Notes under the pieces: generated by a model
Told to the model about the DNA's origin: nothing
What the model saw: only the letters and a program-made list of their open reading frames with translations
Databases searched by the model: none
In this document: positions 1 to 11,180 of the stretch, piece by piece
Layout of the letters: each line of letters opens with the position of its first letter
Position numbering within the stretch: the stretch's first letter is position 1
Position numbers and translations under genes: made by a program
Origin: Meconema thalassinum
Lineage: Eukaryota; Arthropoda; Insecta; Orthoptera; Tettigoniidae
Reading direction: 5' to 3'
DNA: 64,000 bases
Assembly (NCBI GenBank): GCA_946902985.2
Contig: OX336397.1
Coordinates: 188,298,813-188,362,812 of the forward strand

Positions 1-228
1 GAATAATAACAATAGAATAGACCAAAACAAATCCAACGGTCCAACACATGCACATATCATTGAGTATCAAGCTACTAGACTGCCCATACGAGCATGATTT
101 TTGAGAACGAAGGCCTATCGATCAACACTCAGAATATTATTCACGGCATTTCTTACAATTCGCTGCAATATTTGAATGTTCAAAATTAATTTATATTGAG
201 TCAATGAAATGCCTCTATGGGGAGTCTA

Positions 229-870
229 TTGTAGAGCATGCCAGTAACTCTAAGAATTATGTGTCTGCTAGAATATGGGAGCACACAGTTTGCAAAGGAG
301 ATTAGAGCATGCTAGTATTTCTAAGAATTATGTGTGTGCTAGTGTATGGGAGCACACAGTTTGCAAAGGAGATTAGAACATGCTAGTAACTCTTAGAATT
401 ATGTGTCTGCTAGTGTACGGGAGCACGCAGTTTTGAAAGGAGATTAGAGCATGCTAGTAACTCTAAGAATTATGTCTGCTAGAGTACGGGAGCACACAGT
501 TTGCAAAGGAGATTAGAGCAGCTAGTCACTCTAAGAAGTATGTGTCTGCTCGAGTACGGGAGCACACAGTTTGCAAAGGAGATTAGAGCATGCTAGTGAT
601 TCTAAGAATTATGTGTCTGCAAGAGTACGGGAGCACACAGTTTGCAAAGGAGATCATATCATGCTAGCTCTAAGAATTGTGTGTCTGCTAGAGTACGGAA
701 GCACACAGTTTGGAAAGGAGTATAGAGCATGCTAGTAACACTAGGAATTATGTGTCTGCTAGAGTACGGGAGCACACAGTTTGCAAAAGAGATTAGAGCA
801 GCTAGTCACTCTAAGAAGTATGTGTCTGCTCGAGTACGGGAGCACACAGTTCGCCAAGGAGATTAGAGCA
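229..870. repeat. 70-bp minisatellite, about 9 units
   Basis: A motif beginning AGAGCATGCTAGTAACTCTA and running through a GGGAGCACACAGTTTGCAAAGG core recurs every 69-71 bp from about 229 to 870, with a few substitutions and short deletions per unit. Units start near 232, 303, 373, 443, 511, 581, 650, 722 and 790. It lies downstream of the donor site of the host-gene exon at 991-1071, so it is probably intronic. Nothing suggests it is transcribed separately. Confidence 0.9.
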
Positions 871-990
871 GGTACAAACAGCCAAAGGCTTCCGTTTGTC
901 ATCAACTTACTTGTGAGAGAACAACTCTAAATCCCTAAATGCTATTAGGAGATAAGGAGATGTCCTGGAAATAAGCATGAACTTACTTAC

Positions 991-1071
991 CTCATTCAGA
1001 TTGATGCAAGGAACGATATCAGGAACAGAAGATTCCTCAATCTTAATGTCTGTGTAATGGTCTGTTTCGTC
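991..1071 (-). CDS. Internal coding exon 3 of a host gene with acidic IKxE motif
   Basis: On the minus strand a pyrimidine-rich tract and TTTGCAG acceptor end at 1072. An 81-nt open segment (27 codons) follows, then the strong donor GAG|GTAAGTAAG at 990. It is phase 0 at both ends and encodes an acidic segment containing DIKIEE. It is in phase with the two exons at 3894-3992 and 4196-4264, so I read the three as one gene running leftwards off the window. Acidic IK-E-rich 5' exons are common in insect C2H2 zinc-finger genes, but no zinc finger lies in the window, so that identity is inference. The exon shows no frame lesion. A further exon must lie left of position 1, or in 1-990 where I saw none. 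Confidence 0.6.
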
Positions 1072-2379
1072 CTGCAAAGAAATAACTTGTTTCACATATA
1101 TGTTCCTTTTCGTAGGTTGAATTATATCTTACAGATTGTTTGTAAAATTGCACTGAAGGAATCAAAGAGTAAAATAACATACTGAATGTAATTTAACCCC
1201 GCATTCATAGTTTTCATTCGTCCATAGTCGCATGGCAAAAAAAAACTAACAGTTATTGTGCAGGTTTTGTCAAAACGCATTTCAGTTAGAGTACAATCGC
1301 AAAAACGTAGGCCTAGCTCATTGTTACTAGCATTGAGTGTGTGTTGCGACTTTGCGGCGTAGCTGCAGTTGCTTACAGTACCATATAACGTTAATAAGGA
1401 CAAGCAACGTTGATGCATTTAGTGTTAAGATATCTCGTAACAAGCGTTGACACTTAAAAGAATTTTGATCTCAAGGATACCTAACGTAGGAAGTAATTTA
1501 ACGGGAACGATAAACAAATAGGGGCTTATTTGTAAGTACAGTGGCAGCTAGTTCAAGTCTAATTTCATAGAAATTCACTTGAAATACATAATAAGTTAGT
1601 CATTGTGGTTATCAAGATGATTACGCAATGTGATAATAGAGAACTGAAAAAGAATATTTTTATAGACAACAGCTTAGGAGCATTTCTAAACATAAATGAT
1701 GCCCATGGTCTAATAAAATGCTGAGATACACCGCCATAGACCATCTCTGGGAAGGTTTCCGCGGAGACTTCGTGCCAGTCCAAAACAAGACACATCTCTC
1801 TTTCTCCTTCGTTCAACCCTCCTAGAATAACGAAGAGCCCCTAACTATCAAATATGTGTGCGACATTGGAGGCTATGATGAAGATACTGACAGTCACAGC
1901 TAGCTGAGCAAGGTTGTCTTCAAGGGTGGACCATCAATATATTCACAACCTTGGCTACCTGCGGAGGGAGGCATCAAGTTGCGAGGAGGACCAACATCAT
2001 ATTGACAGCCAAGCAGTGAAGGTCGCCCCAAGCCTCATATGAGTGTTCGGACACTTCTGATCTCTTAATGTAGATTTACAATAGAAATCCTACGCGCTCT
2101 AAAACACACATGTCTCACGGGCCAGTCTAGGATTTGACAGGGGGTCTCATTTTCAGGGAGTAGTATAGATCACGATACAGTTCCGTATGGAATTCCCCTG
2201 AAAACAAAATGGCGGCGTTGAAGACCTCACGAAAGAGACTAGATATTTTTCTAGAAAGCTTACGGGAAACTGCTGGGAAATCTGGGGTTTAGGGTGGGAG
2301 AAAAAAAAGTTGGCATTTTCAATAGCCCTTCGAATCGCGGCACATATCGAAATTTTTGCAATTACCTAATATTTACTAA
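1072..2379. other. Intron 2 sequence, nothing recognised
   Basis: Non-coding sequence between exons 3 and 2 of the host gene. An open minus-strand stretch at 1565-1816 lacks splice sites I can defend. A 27-codon plus-strand frame starting near 2209 after a good Kozak context is too short to call. Confidence 0.4.
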
Positions 2380-2684
2380 ATATGTATCCTCATCTTTACT
2401 TGACCTACATCGAAATTCTGGCATTTAAGCTTATATTTACAACATATGTATCCCCATCTTTACTTGAACAATATAGGATATCTGGTAAAGATCCTGCCTG
2501 ATACACATATCATATGCAAGAGTTACTGTAAATTGCAAAAATGCGCATGTATATCGGGATCTTTACCAGACATCTTTTATGGTAAAGATGGGCATACATA
2601 TTTTAAGCTAAAATCCCAAATGTCCATGTGTATTGCCATCTATACCAGACATCATATATAGGTCAAGTAAAGATGGGGATACAT
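2380..2684. repeat. Fold-back (MITE-like) repeat
   Basis: ATGTATCCCCATCTTTACTTGA at 2446-2467 is mirrored by GGTCAAGTAAAGATGGGGAT at 2661-2680, giving a hairpin-capable unit of about 240 bp. A further partial copy (TATGTATCCTCATCTTTACTTG) lies at 2380-2402. Internal pairs TTTACCAGACATC and GGTAAAGATGGG add nested inverted copies. No coding capacity is seen. Class is unknown. Confidence 0.6.
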
Positions 2685-2937
2685 CATATAATGCAAACAC
2701 ATTTGCCATTCTAAACACAAATGCTTTAAATATCCACATTGATATTAGAATAAACGTTTAAAATTATATATTTTATAAATTGGGACATGTGTCGACCTTC
2801 AATGCGGTCATCTTCAGCATAAAACTAAAATTAATTAAGAATTAAAAACTAAAAATAGTATATATGGCTTAAATCTAAGTAGGAAATGAAAAGCTAATAA
2901 TAATAATTGTAATAAACGAAATATAGTAATAAAATGG

Positions 2938-3240
2938 ATCATCATCATCATTTCCCCTTTCCCAGTTGACACTGGGTGGGGCAAATATGATTCCTCTCCA
3001 GTTCTTTCTGTCATCCACCATTCCTCTTCCGACACAGTGTTCCAATCCAGGTTCCGTTTTCTAATACTATTCTCCACCGAGTCCATCCAACGCATTCTTG
3101 GTCTTCCTCGTCCTCCCTTCCCTGTCATCCGTCGTTCCAGTGCTCGTCGTGGTAGCCTTATTTCATTCATCCGTTTGACATGTGCAAACCATCTCAATCT
3201 GTTTTGCTCCAGGTTGTCATTTAGTTTCTGTACTCCCAGT
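2938..3240 (-). pseudogene. LINE 3' end: C-terminus of reverse transcriptase ORF
   Basis: The minus-strand frame encodes a short C-terminal piece with RWFAHVKRMNEIRLPRR followed by GRGRPRMRWMDSVENSIRKR. This is the basic tail that follows the reverse transcriptase domain in many insect non-LTR retrotransposons. It ends in a tract of ATG repeats at 2938-2953, a typical tail. Only about 90 codons remain; it is a 5'-truncated insertion in intron 2 of the host gene. Exact clade not determined. Confidence 0.75.
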
Positions 3241-3284
3241 TTTTTTTTCGTATATCTTCATTTCTCACTCTGTCCCTCCAAAAT

Positions 3285-3362
3285 GCCAAAATTTGGATGT
3301 GTATCAGGATCTTTACCAGACCTATATAGGTCAAGAAAAGATGGGGACACATATTTTCTAGA
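3285..3362 (+). repeat. Second partial copy of the fold-back module
   Basis: GTGTATCAGGATCTTTACCAGACC, TATATAGGTCAAG and AAAGATGGGGACACATA match pieces of the 2380-2684 repeat. The LINE remnant lies between the two copies, so it may have split one larger unit. Confidence 0.5.
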
Positions 3363-3893
3363 TAAAGACCTAAGCGACAATACGAAAATTTGGAAAACGA
3401 TGCACATCTCATTTCCTAGGGTTGTTCCAAATACCATTCACCAACCCAAAACCCTTAATTCCCAGACATTTTCCCTTAAGCATGCCAAGTAAATATTTCG
3501 TGTCCTTCAAGATGTCGTCGATACTTCATCACTGCAGCCATTTTGTTAATAAGGCTTCCATTACATACACGAACTTTACTTGTGGCTTACGCCCCAGACC
3601 CTCTTGCTTGTAGCGCAAGCAGTAATTCACTTGTTTATAAGGCTATCCAGACATACACTGTGTGTTTTCTTGTGAAAGGTTATCAGTAAAGCTGTGTTTC
3701 ATCCTCAGACAAATATGCCAGAAGAGTGAAACTGCATTACAAATAAATTACCTACTGTTAGCACAGCGTGTGGTGTAGACTTCATGTACAATAAATCCCA
3801 GGAACTCGCATTATGATTACAATAACAACAACAACTGCTCACTGTTAAAATAAGAAATATTTAAATGAGAGGAAATATAGAACCTATGATCAC

Positions 3894-3992
3894 CTGTATT
3901 TCAAGTTCCGATTTGACTGCCCATTTTTTTTCTTTGGAATTATCACCAGACTCATCCTTCAGGTTATAAGAGGGTAACAGGTCCATTGATTC
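3894..3992 (-). CDS. Internal coding exon 2 of the same host gene
   Basis: On the minus strand CTTTCTAG|GAA forms an acceptor at 3993-3994 and ACAG|GTGATC a donor at 3893. The 99-nt exon is 33 codons, phase 0 at both ends and open throughout. The peptide begins ESMDLLPSYNLKDESG and ends AVKSELEIQ, an acidic, lysine-punctuated linker-type sequence of low predicted structure. The upstream intron is 203 bp (3993-4195). The downstream intron is about 2.8 kb (1072-3893) and contains a fold-back repeat and a LINE remnant. Function is not visible from this exon; a nuclear, zinc-finger-type protein is the most likely reading. Confidence 0.6.
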
Positions 3993-4195
3993 CTAGAAAG
4001 TATTATACAAGTATGAGCCAACGTAAAAAAAACATACAGACAGAATAATTGTACTTAGTTATGTGTTACAATAAAATACTAAACATCCTGGTTAGCCTAC
4101 TATCTGGTAGCAAGTATTAAGTCACTAAACCTTGCTTGTCATGAACATCACTAAGATTGCTATGTTACACGATACACTTAATAAATACAACTTAC

Positions 4196-4264
4196 AATAT
4201 TAGGCAACTCATCAGTTTGAGACAGCCATTCTGGCTCACACTTAATGAGTGGTTGTTGCTCCAT
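4196..4264 (-). CDS. First coding exon (start codon) of the same host gene
   Basis: ATG at 4264-4262 on the minus strand, in the favourable context ACAATATGG, opens 23 codons reading MEQQPLIKCEPEWLSQTDEL and then PNI, ending at the donor ATT|GTAAGTTGT (4195). A possible acceptor (TGTGTGTTCTAG) lies about 15 nt upstream of the ATG, which would make this the second transcribed exon, with a 5' untranslated exon further right. The IKCEPEW segment resembles the short acidic first coding exons seen in insect zinc-finger genes. I chose this start because it is the only Met in the open segment and the frame joins the two downstream exons without any phase change. Confidence 0.6.
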
Positions 4265-5027
4265 ATTGTACAGCAAACTAGAACACACAAAGTGCGCTTA
4301 AGGATAATAAAAGAGCATACTTATACCAGTACGCCAAATCATTATCAAATGAGGTAATTTCAGAACTCAGAATTCAAATAAGACTACAGTAATGAGAATA
4401 TAACCCTCCAGGTGCACAGTGAGAAGAAGAGGTTAGTGCTCGACTTTATATGGTATTAACTTAGTTGGTTATAATATCGAGTAAAATATTAAGATCTATC
4501 ATTGCGATAGAATGAGGAATTACTGGAGCAAGACACAAATGAAGCATACTATAAATTGGTTTTACTCAAATATGAGCACAATATGACGGGGCAGAGAATT
4601 ACGATACAAACCTATCAACGTAAAAGTAAACTCAAGTCACAACACGAGGAGGCCAACTAAGAAATTGGCGGTAACTGGGTACTATGTGTTTCAGTAAATA
4701 CAAGTCAAAACTTCCGACTCATGTTACAATAAACCCACTTCAAACCAAACATTCCCTCAGAACCAACAGTAAACGGAAGGGATTCGAAGATGTATTTATC
4801 CGCAGTGCCGGATTTCTGCCTAGGCACACAAGGGCCCGGCCTAGGGGCCCAGCCAGCCTAGGGGCCTCGGTGGCGGAATCTTTACATAAGCTCAAAAGCC
4901 TGGCTTGCCTTATCAAAAAGCTTTATCGAAAATAATATTATAATTAATATTTTTACTACATTTTGCCACACCTTACAGCCCTGCGCGCAACAAAGCTAGA
5001 ATTAGGCCTCTTCGATCCCTCTCTCTC

Positions 5028-6276
5028 TTGCCTGCAGTATCCACGCTTAGCATTGCCAGACCATGCGCACGCAGTCCAATCTATAGGCTACGTGCGTCAC
5101 TTCTCTGGAATGATATCTTGGAAAGGTTCAAGAAAGTAAGCAAATCTCTCCTATCTGTTAACAACGACCTGGGTACGATTGTTCAACTGCCTCAGTCTTG
5201 GGTAACATACCTAGAACATTTATGGAAACCCAGTACCTTTGATCATTATGAGTCGAAAGTTATAGAAAAATCCGGTGAAAATAGCTTTGCATGTGACATG
5301 CAGAGGAAACGTAAGCGTAAAGTCCAGTTCGATGAAGTAAAAGGAAACGAGACCGAACTCTCTGCCAGGGACAGATTCAGAGTTACCATTTCTTACGTCA
5401 TTATTGATAGACTAATAACAGAACTACGGAGACGCGGATCTGCTTATGAGAAGTTAAGTAAAAAATTTGACTTTCTTACGAAGTGTACATCGTTAGGAAT
5501 CTAAAGACATTCGTGAAGGAGCCAGAAACCTTATAACTTTTTATCCGGGGGACTTAGATAGGACTTTGGAAAACGAGTGTCTGCACCTGCAATATCATTT
5601 GTCGTCGAATGATGCAGTTATGGGGTTATCGTCACTGAAGCTATACAAATACTTATCGGAAAAAGGCTTTTTTTGGACATTTATCCAAACGTAGGAATTG
5701 CTCTCCGAATGCTGTTGTGTACACCAGCGTCAAACTGCTCAGCAGAATGGTCCTTTTCAGCGCTAAACAGAGTTTTTTGTTTTGCTTTTTTTAGCTTATG
5801 GCTTTTAGTGCCGGGAGTGTCCGAGGACATGTTCGGCTCGCCAGTTTTGTAGCTGCTTCGAGACGGACATCCAATGGGTGAGCAATAAGTACCGCTGGGG
5901 AGGAAATTTGGAATGGAAGGACGAGGAGTTGGAAGGTAGTGGCTGTGGCCTATAGTTAGGGACCAACCTCGGCATTTGCCTGGAAGGAAGATGGGAAACC
6001 ACATAAGACCATCTTCAAGGTTGCCGGCGGGGGGATTCGAACCTTTTCGCCTCCCGGATGTGAGCGACTGCCAGCAGTCATGCCGTAACGACCACGGCTA
6101 ACTCACCCGGTGCTAAAGAGAGTAAAGAATTAAGATCTAACATAGGAGAGAACGGACTCAATTCACTCCCAGTAGTGTACATAGAGTCAGAAATAATGCA
6201 GCCAATTGACTATGATGACGTCATTCATTCTTTTGCACAGAAGAAGGTTCGTCGTATGATTCTAAACTTTTTATAG
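5028..6276 (+). pseudogene. hAT transposase remnant (zinc-finger MYM-type-1-like), C-terminal part
   Basis: Residues from the catalytic-domain region (starting near 5085, ILERFKKVSKSLL onward) are followed by the C-terminal dimerisation domain. A frame containing LYKYLSEKG (about 5640) and CTPASNCSAE (about 5710-5740) is the conserved hAT C-terminal signature. After the SINE, the frame resumes at about 6112 and runs through DYDDVIHSFAQKK to a stop at 6274-6276. The N-terminal BED or TTF zinc finger and most of the catalytic core are missing. There is a stop near 5504, frame changes around 5504-5690, and a SINE at 5773-6111. It cannot make an active transposase; if mobile in the past it relied on a relative elsewhere. 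Confidence 0.75.
5773..6111 (-). mobile_element. tRNA-derived SINE inside the hAT transposase
   Basis: The element is read on the minus strand. It starts with the promoter half (GGGTGAGTTAGCCGTGGTCG, then the B-box-like GTTCGAATCCCCC near 6030-6045), continues with a body containing CTTCCTTCCAGGCAAATGCC and ends in a poly-A-rich tail (poly-T at 5773-5800 on plus). The target duplication GCTAAA(C/G)AGAG is at 5762-5772 and 6112-6122. It shares family with 9192-9520. Confidence 0.9.
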
Positions 6277-6469
6277 AATAACGTAACTATAGTAACATAG
6301 ACTGTATAATTCCGATGTTTATAAAAGTCATTAAAGTCGATTAAAAATTATATGTTCTGTACTAGTGCATTTAATTTGCTACATTTCCAAAATAGCTTCG
6401 AGATGGTGGGGGGCCCAAATGTCAAGTGCCTAAGGGCCCTGGATCTCTAAGTCCAGGCTTGTTTATCAG

Positions 6470-7139
6470 TACCAACTTATAAATACTATCTGCGGGTAAC
6501 TTATATAATTGTCCTCATAAAGAAGTTACTAGTTATACATTTAAACCTGTGTATCCTCGGCAATCAAATACCGTAAATTAATCTACACAAGGCTCGAACA
6601 TGTCCAACCACAACTCTGGTTGTGATATTCGTCTTCATTATGAGATTTAGTCACGTCTGAAAAGGGTACTTCTAATATCCGTACATGGAACTCTCAGATC
6701 TTAATATTTTGCCGCGAGGGACCGTACATGGAAGACACTAACTCGTTGACGATATTCATAGCAACAATAAACATTTCGGGGCGAAGTTGTTGCTGATGAT
6801 AAATAGCCTAGGCACGGTGTAAGGAAAACTGTGAGACTAGGGATGATTTTCTAACACAATTCAGATTATTAGTGTTATTATATAGGCTATTCTTATGCAC
6901 CGGTGACATATTACAAAACTTAATGAAACAAATACATATTCCATCAATAACCTAAACTGAATTGGCATCTTCTTTCCCGGAAACTGGCACTTAAACCCTT
7001 TGCCCCGTACCTAGCCCTTTTCTTTATTCCCCAAAGGGAACAGCAATTTGGAACATGGAATATAAGATGCCCAGCCAAGCTGGTACCCGGAAAATAGATA
7101 CGGTACCGGACCGGTAAATTGATCATCACACTAGAAAGT
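6470..7139. other. No feature seen
   Basis: AT-rich sequence between the hAT element and a SINE. Short open frames (for example 6944-7129 minus) have no recognisable similarity or splice context. Confidence 0.4.
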
Positions 7140-7335
7140 TACCTAGCGTAGTGGCTAGCTTTTTGGCTGATCGCAAAGGCCCGGGTTTGACTCCTGGCTC
7201 AGCCGCAAGCCATTTATTTCCGGTCTGAGGAACTTTCTGCCAACCTAGAATTGGTTTCCCCACTTCTACTCAATGTGAATGCTGGGATAGTACCCAACCG
7301 AAGGCCATGGCCGCTTCCTGCCGTAATCCTACCTC
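7140..7335 (+). mobile_element. SINE, older copy
   Basis: A tRNA-like head (TAGCGTAGTGGCTAGCTTTT, B-box region GGGTTTGACTCCTGGC at about 7182-7198) is followed by the body seen in other copies here (GAATGCTGGGATAGTACC, GGCCATGGCCGCTTCCTGCC). No clear tail or target duplication, consistent with age. Confidence 0.65.
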
Positions 7336-7879
7336 AATTACAAATGCACACTAGTTTAGGCTTCAGAGTTGGGAAAAATACCGGTCCTCCCAATATGTAT
7401 TTTTTGTATGTTTATACAAAATAAACAATACTCACGAAAAGGTATTTTAGGAACATAATACAGGTACACTTACAAATTTACGGAAAATACAAAATACTAT
7501 TTTCAAATTCATTTCAAAATACAAAGTACTTTCTTCCATTTAGACTGTTCAAAATAACAATAATATATTCGTATTAGAAATATTACTGTCATTATTGAAC
7601 TGAACGGATACGCGCGTTAACGTTAACGTGAAATGTTTCTCCTCACCTTGTCTCCGAATCCCGTAAAATGGGGAATAATATGTAGAGATTCTTCTTCTTC
7701 TTTCTTTTTCCGCTTTGCCCATTATAGAGCGCGCTTGAACTTTTTTTTCGGCTTGATGATATTCGCCTTCCTAGCTTCCCAAAATATCTTCATGAAGTCA
7801 CTGTGCTGCTTCTTCCGTTCTTCTGTCCTCTTGGTTCCAGTTCTGCCACTAGTTTTCACCCTAAACTTGTGCTTTGTTA

Positions 7880-9737
7880 CTGCGGTCTGAAGACTTTGCG
7901 GGTTCTCAGAATATTTTCTCCGATGTTCAACTCTTGCAGGTCCTCTCTTGATTCATCCAGCCAGGCTATCCTTGATTTCTGAGAATTTATTACATTGAAT
8001 AACATTTTTATAAGTCCATCCTGAAGAGGTGTCCATAAAATGTTAAACGTCTTCTTCGTACAGTGTTGCTGAAACTATCTGTGTGACGGTATAAATCTGA
8101 ACTTCGTCTTTTAATCCAATATCCGTTTTCTTGTGTGGGGCCGAATATTTTTTCTAAGAATTTTTCGTTCTTGCTTTTCTATATTTGCAATTTTAGAATG
8201 ACCTCCTAAAGCTATAGTTTTCTGAAGCATATAGAGCTTCCGGTAGTACAACTGTTTTGTAGTGTTTCAGTTTTGCATTATGTGACATTACTCTTTTACT
8301 ATAGTGATCCCATGTTAGTCTGAATGCTCTATGAAGTTTTGAGGCTCTTTCTGTGTTAGCCCAACTGTCCAATCTTGAAGGAAGAATTATTTCTCCAAGG
8401 TATTTAAAAAATTCTACTTGTGATATTGCTCCATACGCTGTTTCTATTTTTTCTTGTTCTTTTGCTGAAAATTCTGCATGTACTTGGCTTTTTCAAATGA
8501 TATTTGAAGGCCTGCTTGTGATGCAATTCTGTATAATGTCTCAATACCATGCTTAGTTTCTTCTTTGTTCCTAGTGATAATCGCTAGGTCATCTGCGAAA
8601 GCCAAGCATTTCACATTGATATTGTTTCCAGCAGTTCCTATGCTAACGCCTTTGATGTTCTTTTCCCACTCTCTGATGACTTTATCTAGAACCAGGTTAA
8701 ATAGAAGGGGTAAAAATCCGTCTCCTTGGCGAACACCTGTTCGTACTTCAAAAGACTCAGAAATTTCCCCAAGAAACTTCACCTTCGATGTTGTATTGGA
8801 GAGAGTCTGACGAATCAGTTCTCTGGTCTTCCTGTCGACTTGAAGATCTTCTAGCGTCTCAAACAGGGTCTGCCTGTCCACAGAATCATATACTTTCTTT
8901 AGGTCCACAAAGGTGACAATTGTGGGGTTGTATCTGCGGATCTTCAAAATCATTTTCAGATTCCATATCTGTTCAGCACATGAACGCCCTTTCCTAAAAC
9001 CCGCTTGATATTCACCAATCAAATGGTCTGTTTGTTTCTCTAGTCTGTTCAGAAGAGCTTTAGATAGGATTTTATAGGCCACAGATAATAGGGATAAACC
9101 TGTATAGTTGTTTGGATCAGTTCTGTTACCTCTCTTGTGCAATGGATGTATTAACGCGCACTTCCAGTCCTGTGGGATCACTTCTGATTCCACCGGGTGA
9201 GTTAGCCGTGGTCGTTATGGCTTGACTGCTGGCACTCGCTCACATCCTGGAGGCGAGGAGTTTTGAATCCCCCCGCCGGCAACCTTGAGGATGGTCTTCT
9301 GTGGTTTCCCATCTTCCTTCCAGGCAAATGCCGGGGTTGGTCCCTACCTATAGGCCACAACCGCTACCTTCCAACTCCTCGACCTTCCATTCCAACTTTC
9401 CTCCCCAACGGTACTTGTAGCTCACCCATTGGTTGTCCGTCTCGTAGCAGCTACAAAACTGGCGAGCTGAACATGTCCTCGGGCACTCCCGGCACTAAAA
9501 GTCATACGCTAAAAAAAAAACTTATGTTTCCCAAATTGCTTTTAAAATTGCGTGGATTCTTCTGGTGACCTCTTCCCCTCCGAGTTTCAACATTTCAGCG
9601 GCAATACCATCTTCTCCTGGTGCTTTGTTGTTTTTAAGAGATTGAATGATTTCTGCTGATTCTTCCATTGTCGGTGGATGTGAATCTGGATTCGGTGCAG
9701 GGTTTTCAAAGTGCATTTTTTTCTTTCGGTGTGTCAC
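7880..9737 (-). pseudogene. LINE reverse transcriptase, split by a SINE
   Basis: The reverse transcriptase begins in the 9737-9522 frame (KNNKAPGEDGIAAEMLK, the fingers motif), is interrupted by the SINE at 9192-9520 and continues in the 9191-8444 frame. Palm motifs are FVDLKKVYDSVDR (motif A), TGVRQGDGF (motif B) and LAFADDLAI (motif C, with both metal-binding Asp). The thumb and C-terminal region continue in a degraded frame to about 7880, with several stops. The family enzyme copies its own RNA at a nicked site. This copy is dead because of the SINE and later stops. Confidence 0.85.
9192..9520 (+). mobile_element. tRNA-derived SINE inside the LINE
   Basis: The head CCGGGTGAGTTAGCCGTGG, a B-box-like GAGTTTTGAATCCCCC (about 9259-9274), a body with TGGTTTCCCATCTTCCTTCC and an A10 tail (9511-9520). 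Imperfect target duplication: CTTCTGATTCC at 9181-9191 and CTTATGTTTCC at 9521-9531. Same family as 5773-6111. Confidence 0.9.
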
Positions 9738-10137
9738 AATTGAGTAGGTCTTGGAAGTAATCTGCTATGATCTTGCAGTTTTCCTTGGTGTTTGTTTCTA
9801 GTGAGCCATCTGATCTACTGAAACATATGCTAGGTGGGTGATAACTAGACAGACTCTCACGGAAGGTCTTATAGAAATTTCTGGTGTTGTTTTTTAGGAA
9901 ATCCTGTTCTATCTCAATGAATTTATTCCTGTCGTATGTCCGCTTCTCCCTGCGGATGACCTTAGCTGTTGATTTCTGGATCTTAAGGAATAATTCCCAT
10001 CGTTCAGTAGTCTGATGTCCGTTCCATTTATTCCAGGCTTTAATTTTGTCTTCAATTGCTTTATCATAGGTTGTGTTCCACCATCCGTGTTTCCTTTTCC
10101 TTGGGGGCTGCCCTAAATTCTGTGCTGATATCAGAAA

Positions 10138-11180
10138 TTAATTTCCTAAGTTCCTCCAGTCTTTGGTACTTTGCTCTTCTATGGCCTGAAGAATTTCTTT
10201 GGCGTTCTGCTTGAGGTGCTCTGGATCCACTCTTAGAAATCTCTTAGTTTTTGGTTTGGATCTATTAGGCTGGAATTTCACTTTGATTTGGCTTAAGTAG
10301 TGATCAGAGGCAATCACTCCCCTGCGCAATCTAACATTTAGAATTTCACATATGTTCTGTTTGGGCACTGCTACATGATCAATTTGAAATTCTCCTATTG
10401 CTGGATTTGGTGATTTCCATGTTTTCTCCTTGTGTGGAGACCTGGTGAAATATGTAGACATGAGCCTCAAATTAAAGGATTCACAGCAATTTATCAGATG
10501 CTCACCATTCTGATTTGTTCTCCAATGTGCTGGATGATGACCAACTATGGACCAATACTTCTTTTCTCTACCAAGATGTGCGTTAAAGTCACCGAGTAAA
10601 ATTTTCACATGATATTTAGGAATTTTGCTGATGGTTTCCTCAAGCAGTTCCCAAAAGTCTTCTACTTTCTGAGGGTTTTTCTTATTGTCATTGTTTATGG
10701 GAGCGTGGGCATTAATCAATGTGTATGCCTTGTTGCTTGATTTTATTGAGATAACGGAGATCCTTTCGGAGGGAGAAGTAAAGTTGAGTACTGAACTGGC
10801 TATTGTTTTTCTTACAAAAAACGCTGTTCCAAATTGTGATAAATTATCTCAAATTTTTATGGCTGGTTTCCCCTTATATATCCTAAAGTTTCTGAATCAA
10901 AATGGTTTTCGTCTTGGAAACGTGCTTCCTGAATGGCTGCAATTTGAATATCAAATTTATTCAAGGTGTCAATTAACTGTTTAAGTTTCCCAGTTTTGAG
11001 CAAAGTGTTCACATTGACTGTTCCGATGAAGTTCTTTTTCTTCGGGCGTAGAGATTTTGATAAGCTCCGACTCTTCTCAGCATGATGCTCCCAATCCCCC
11101 AGAATCCGATGATCGGGAGAACCCGAACTGTATAAGTCCGGGGCCTGGGGTAGTTGCTGTGATACAATACGATCCATCAT
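10138..11180 (-). pseudogene. LINE endonuclease domain (APE type)
   Basis: The N-terminal half of the LINE ORF2 nicks target DNA to prime reverse transcription. Visible catalytic-type motifs, in order, are GTVNVNTLLKTGKL and AAIQEARFQDE in the 11180-10857 frame, then INAHAPINNDN, LLGDFNAHLG, IDHVAVPK and ASDHYLSQIK in the 10719-10138 frame. These match the Asn, Glu, Asp-x-Asn and terminal Ser-Asp-His positions of the exonuclease/endonuclease/phosphatase fold. The frame is broken between about 10857 and 10719, and a stop follows NLGN at 10138, so the protein is inactive. Orientation and order agree with the downstream reverse transcriptase part. Confidence 0.85.

Larger units (their letters stand above)
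4803..6461 (+). mobile_element. hAT DNA transposon, internally deleted
   Basis: An 8-bp duplication TTTATC(C/A)G flanks the element at 4795-4802 and 6462-6469. The left end begins CAGTGCCGGATTTCTGCC and the right end, read inwards, begins CAAGCCTGGACTTAGAG. The two share a short imperfect terminal inverted repeat and GGGCCC-rich subterminal sequence. The 8-bp duplication and CA-starting ends are hAT hallmarks. Length is 1,659 bp including a 339-bp SINE plus duplication, so the element proper is about 1.3 kb. It lies just upstream of the host-gene exons. Confidence 0.85.

Noticed and set aside
229..870. Regular spaced repeats as a CRISPR array
   Set aside because: Whole 70-bp units repeat with no unique spacers, in a eukaryotic context.
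1565..1816. Exon of the host gene on the minus strand
   Set aside because: Open and not low-complexity, but no acceptor and donor pair gives a phase compatible with the neighbouring exons.
2209..2292. 27-codon frame with a strong Kozak ATG
   Set aside because: Ends in a stop after 27 codons with no donor site in frame; lies antisense within the inferred host-gene intron.
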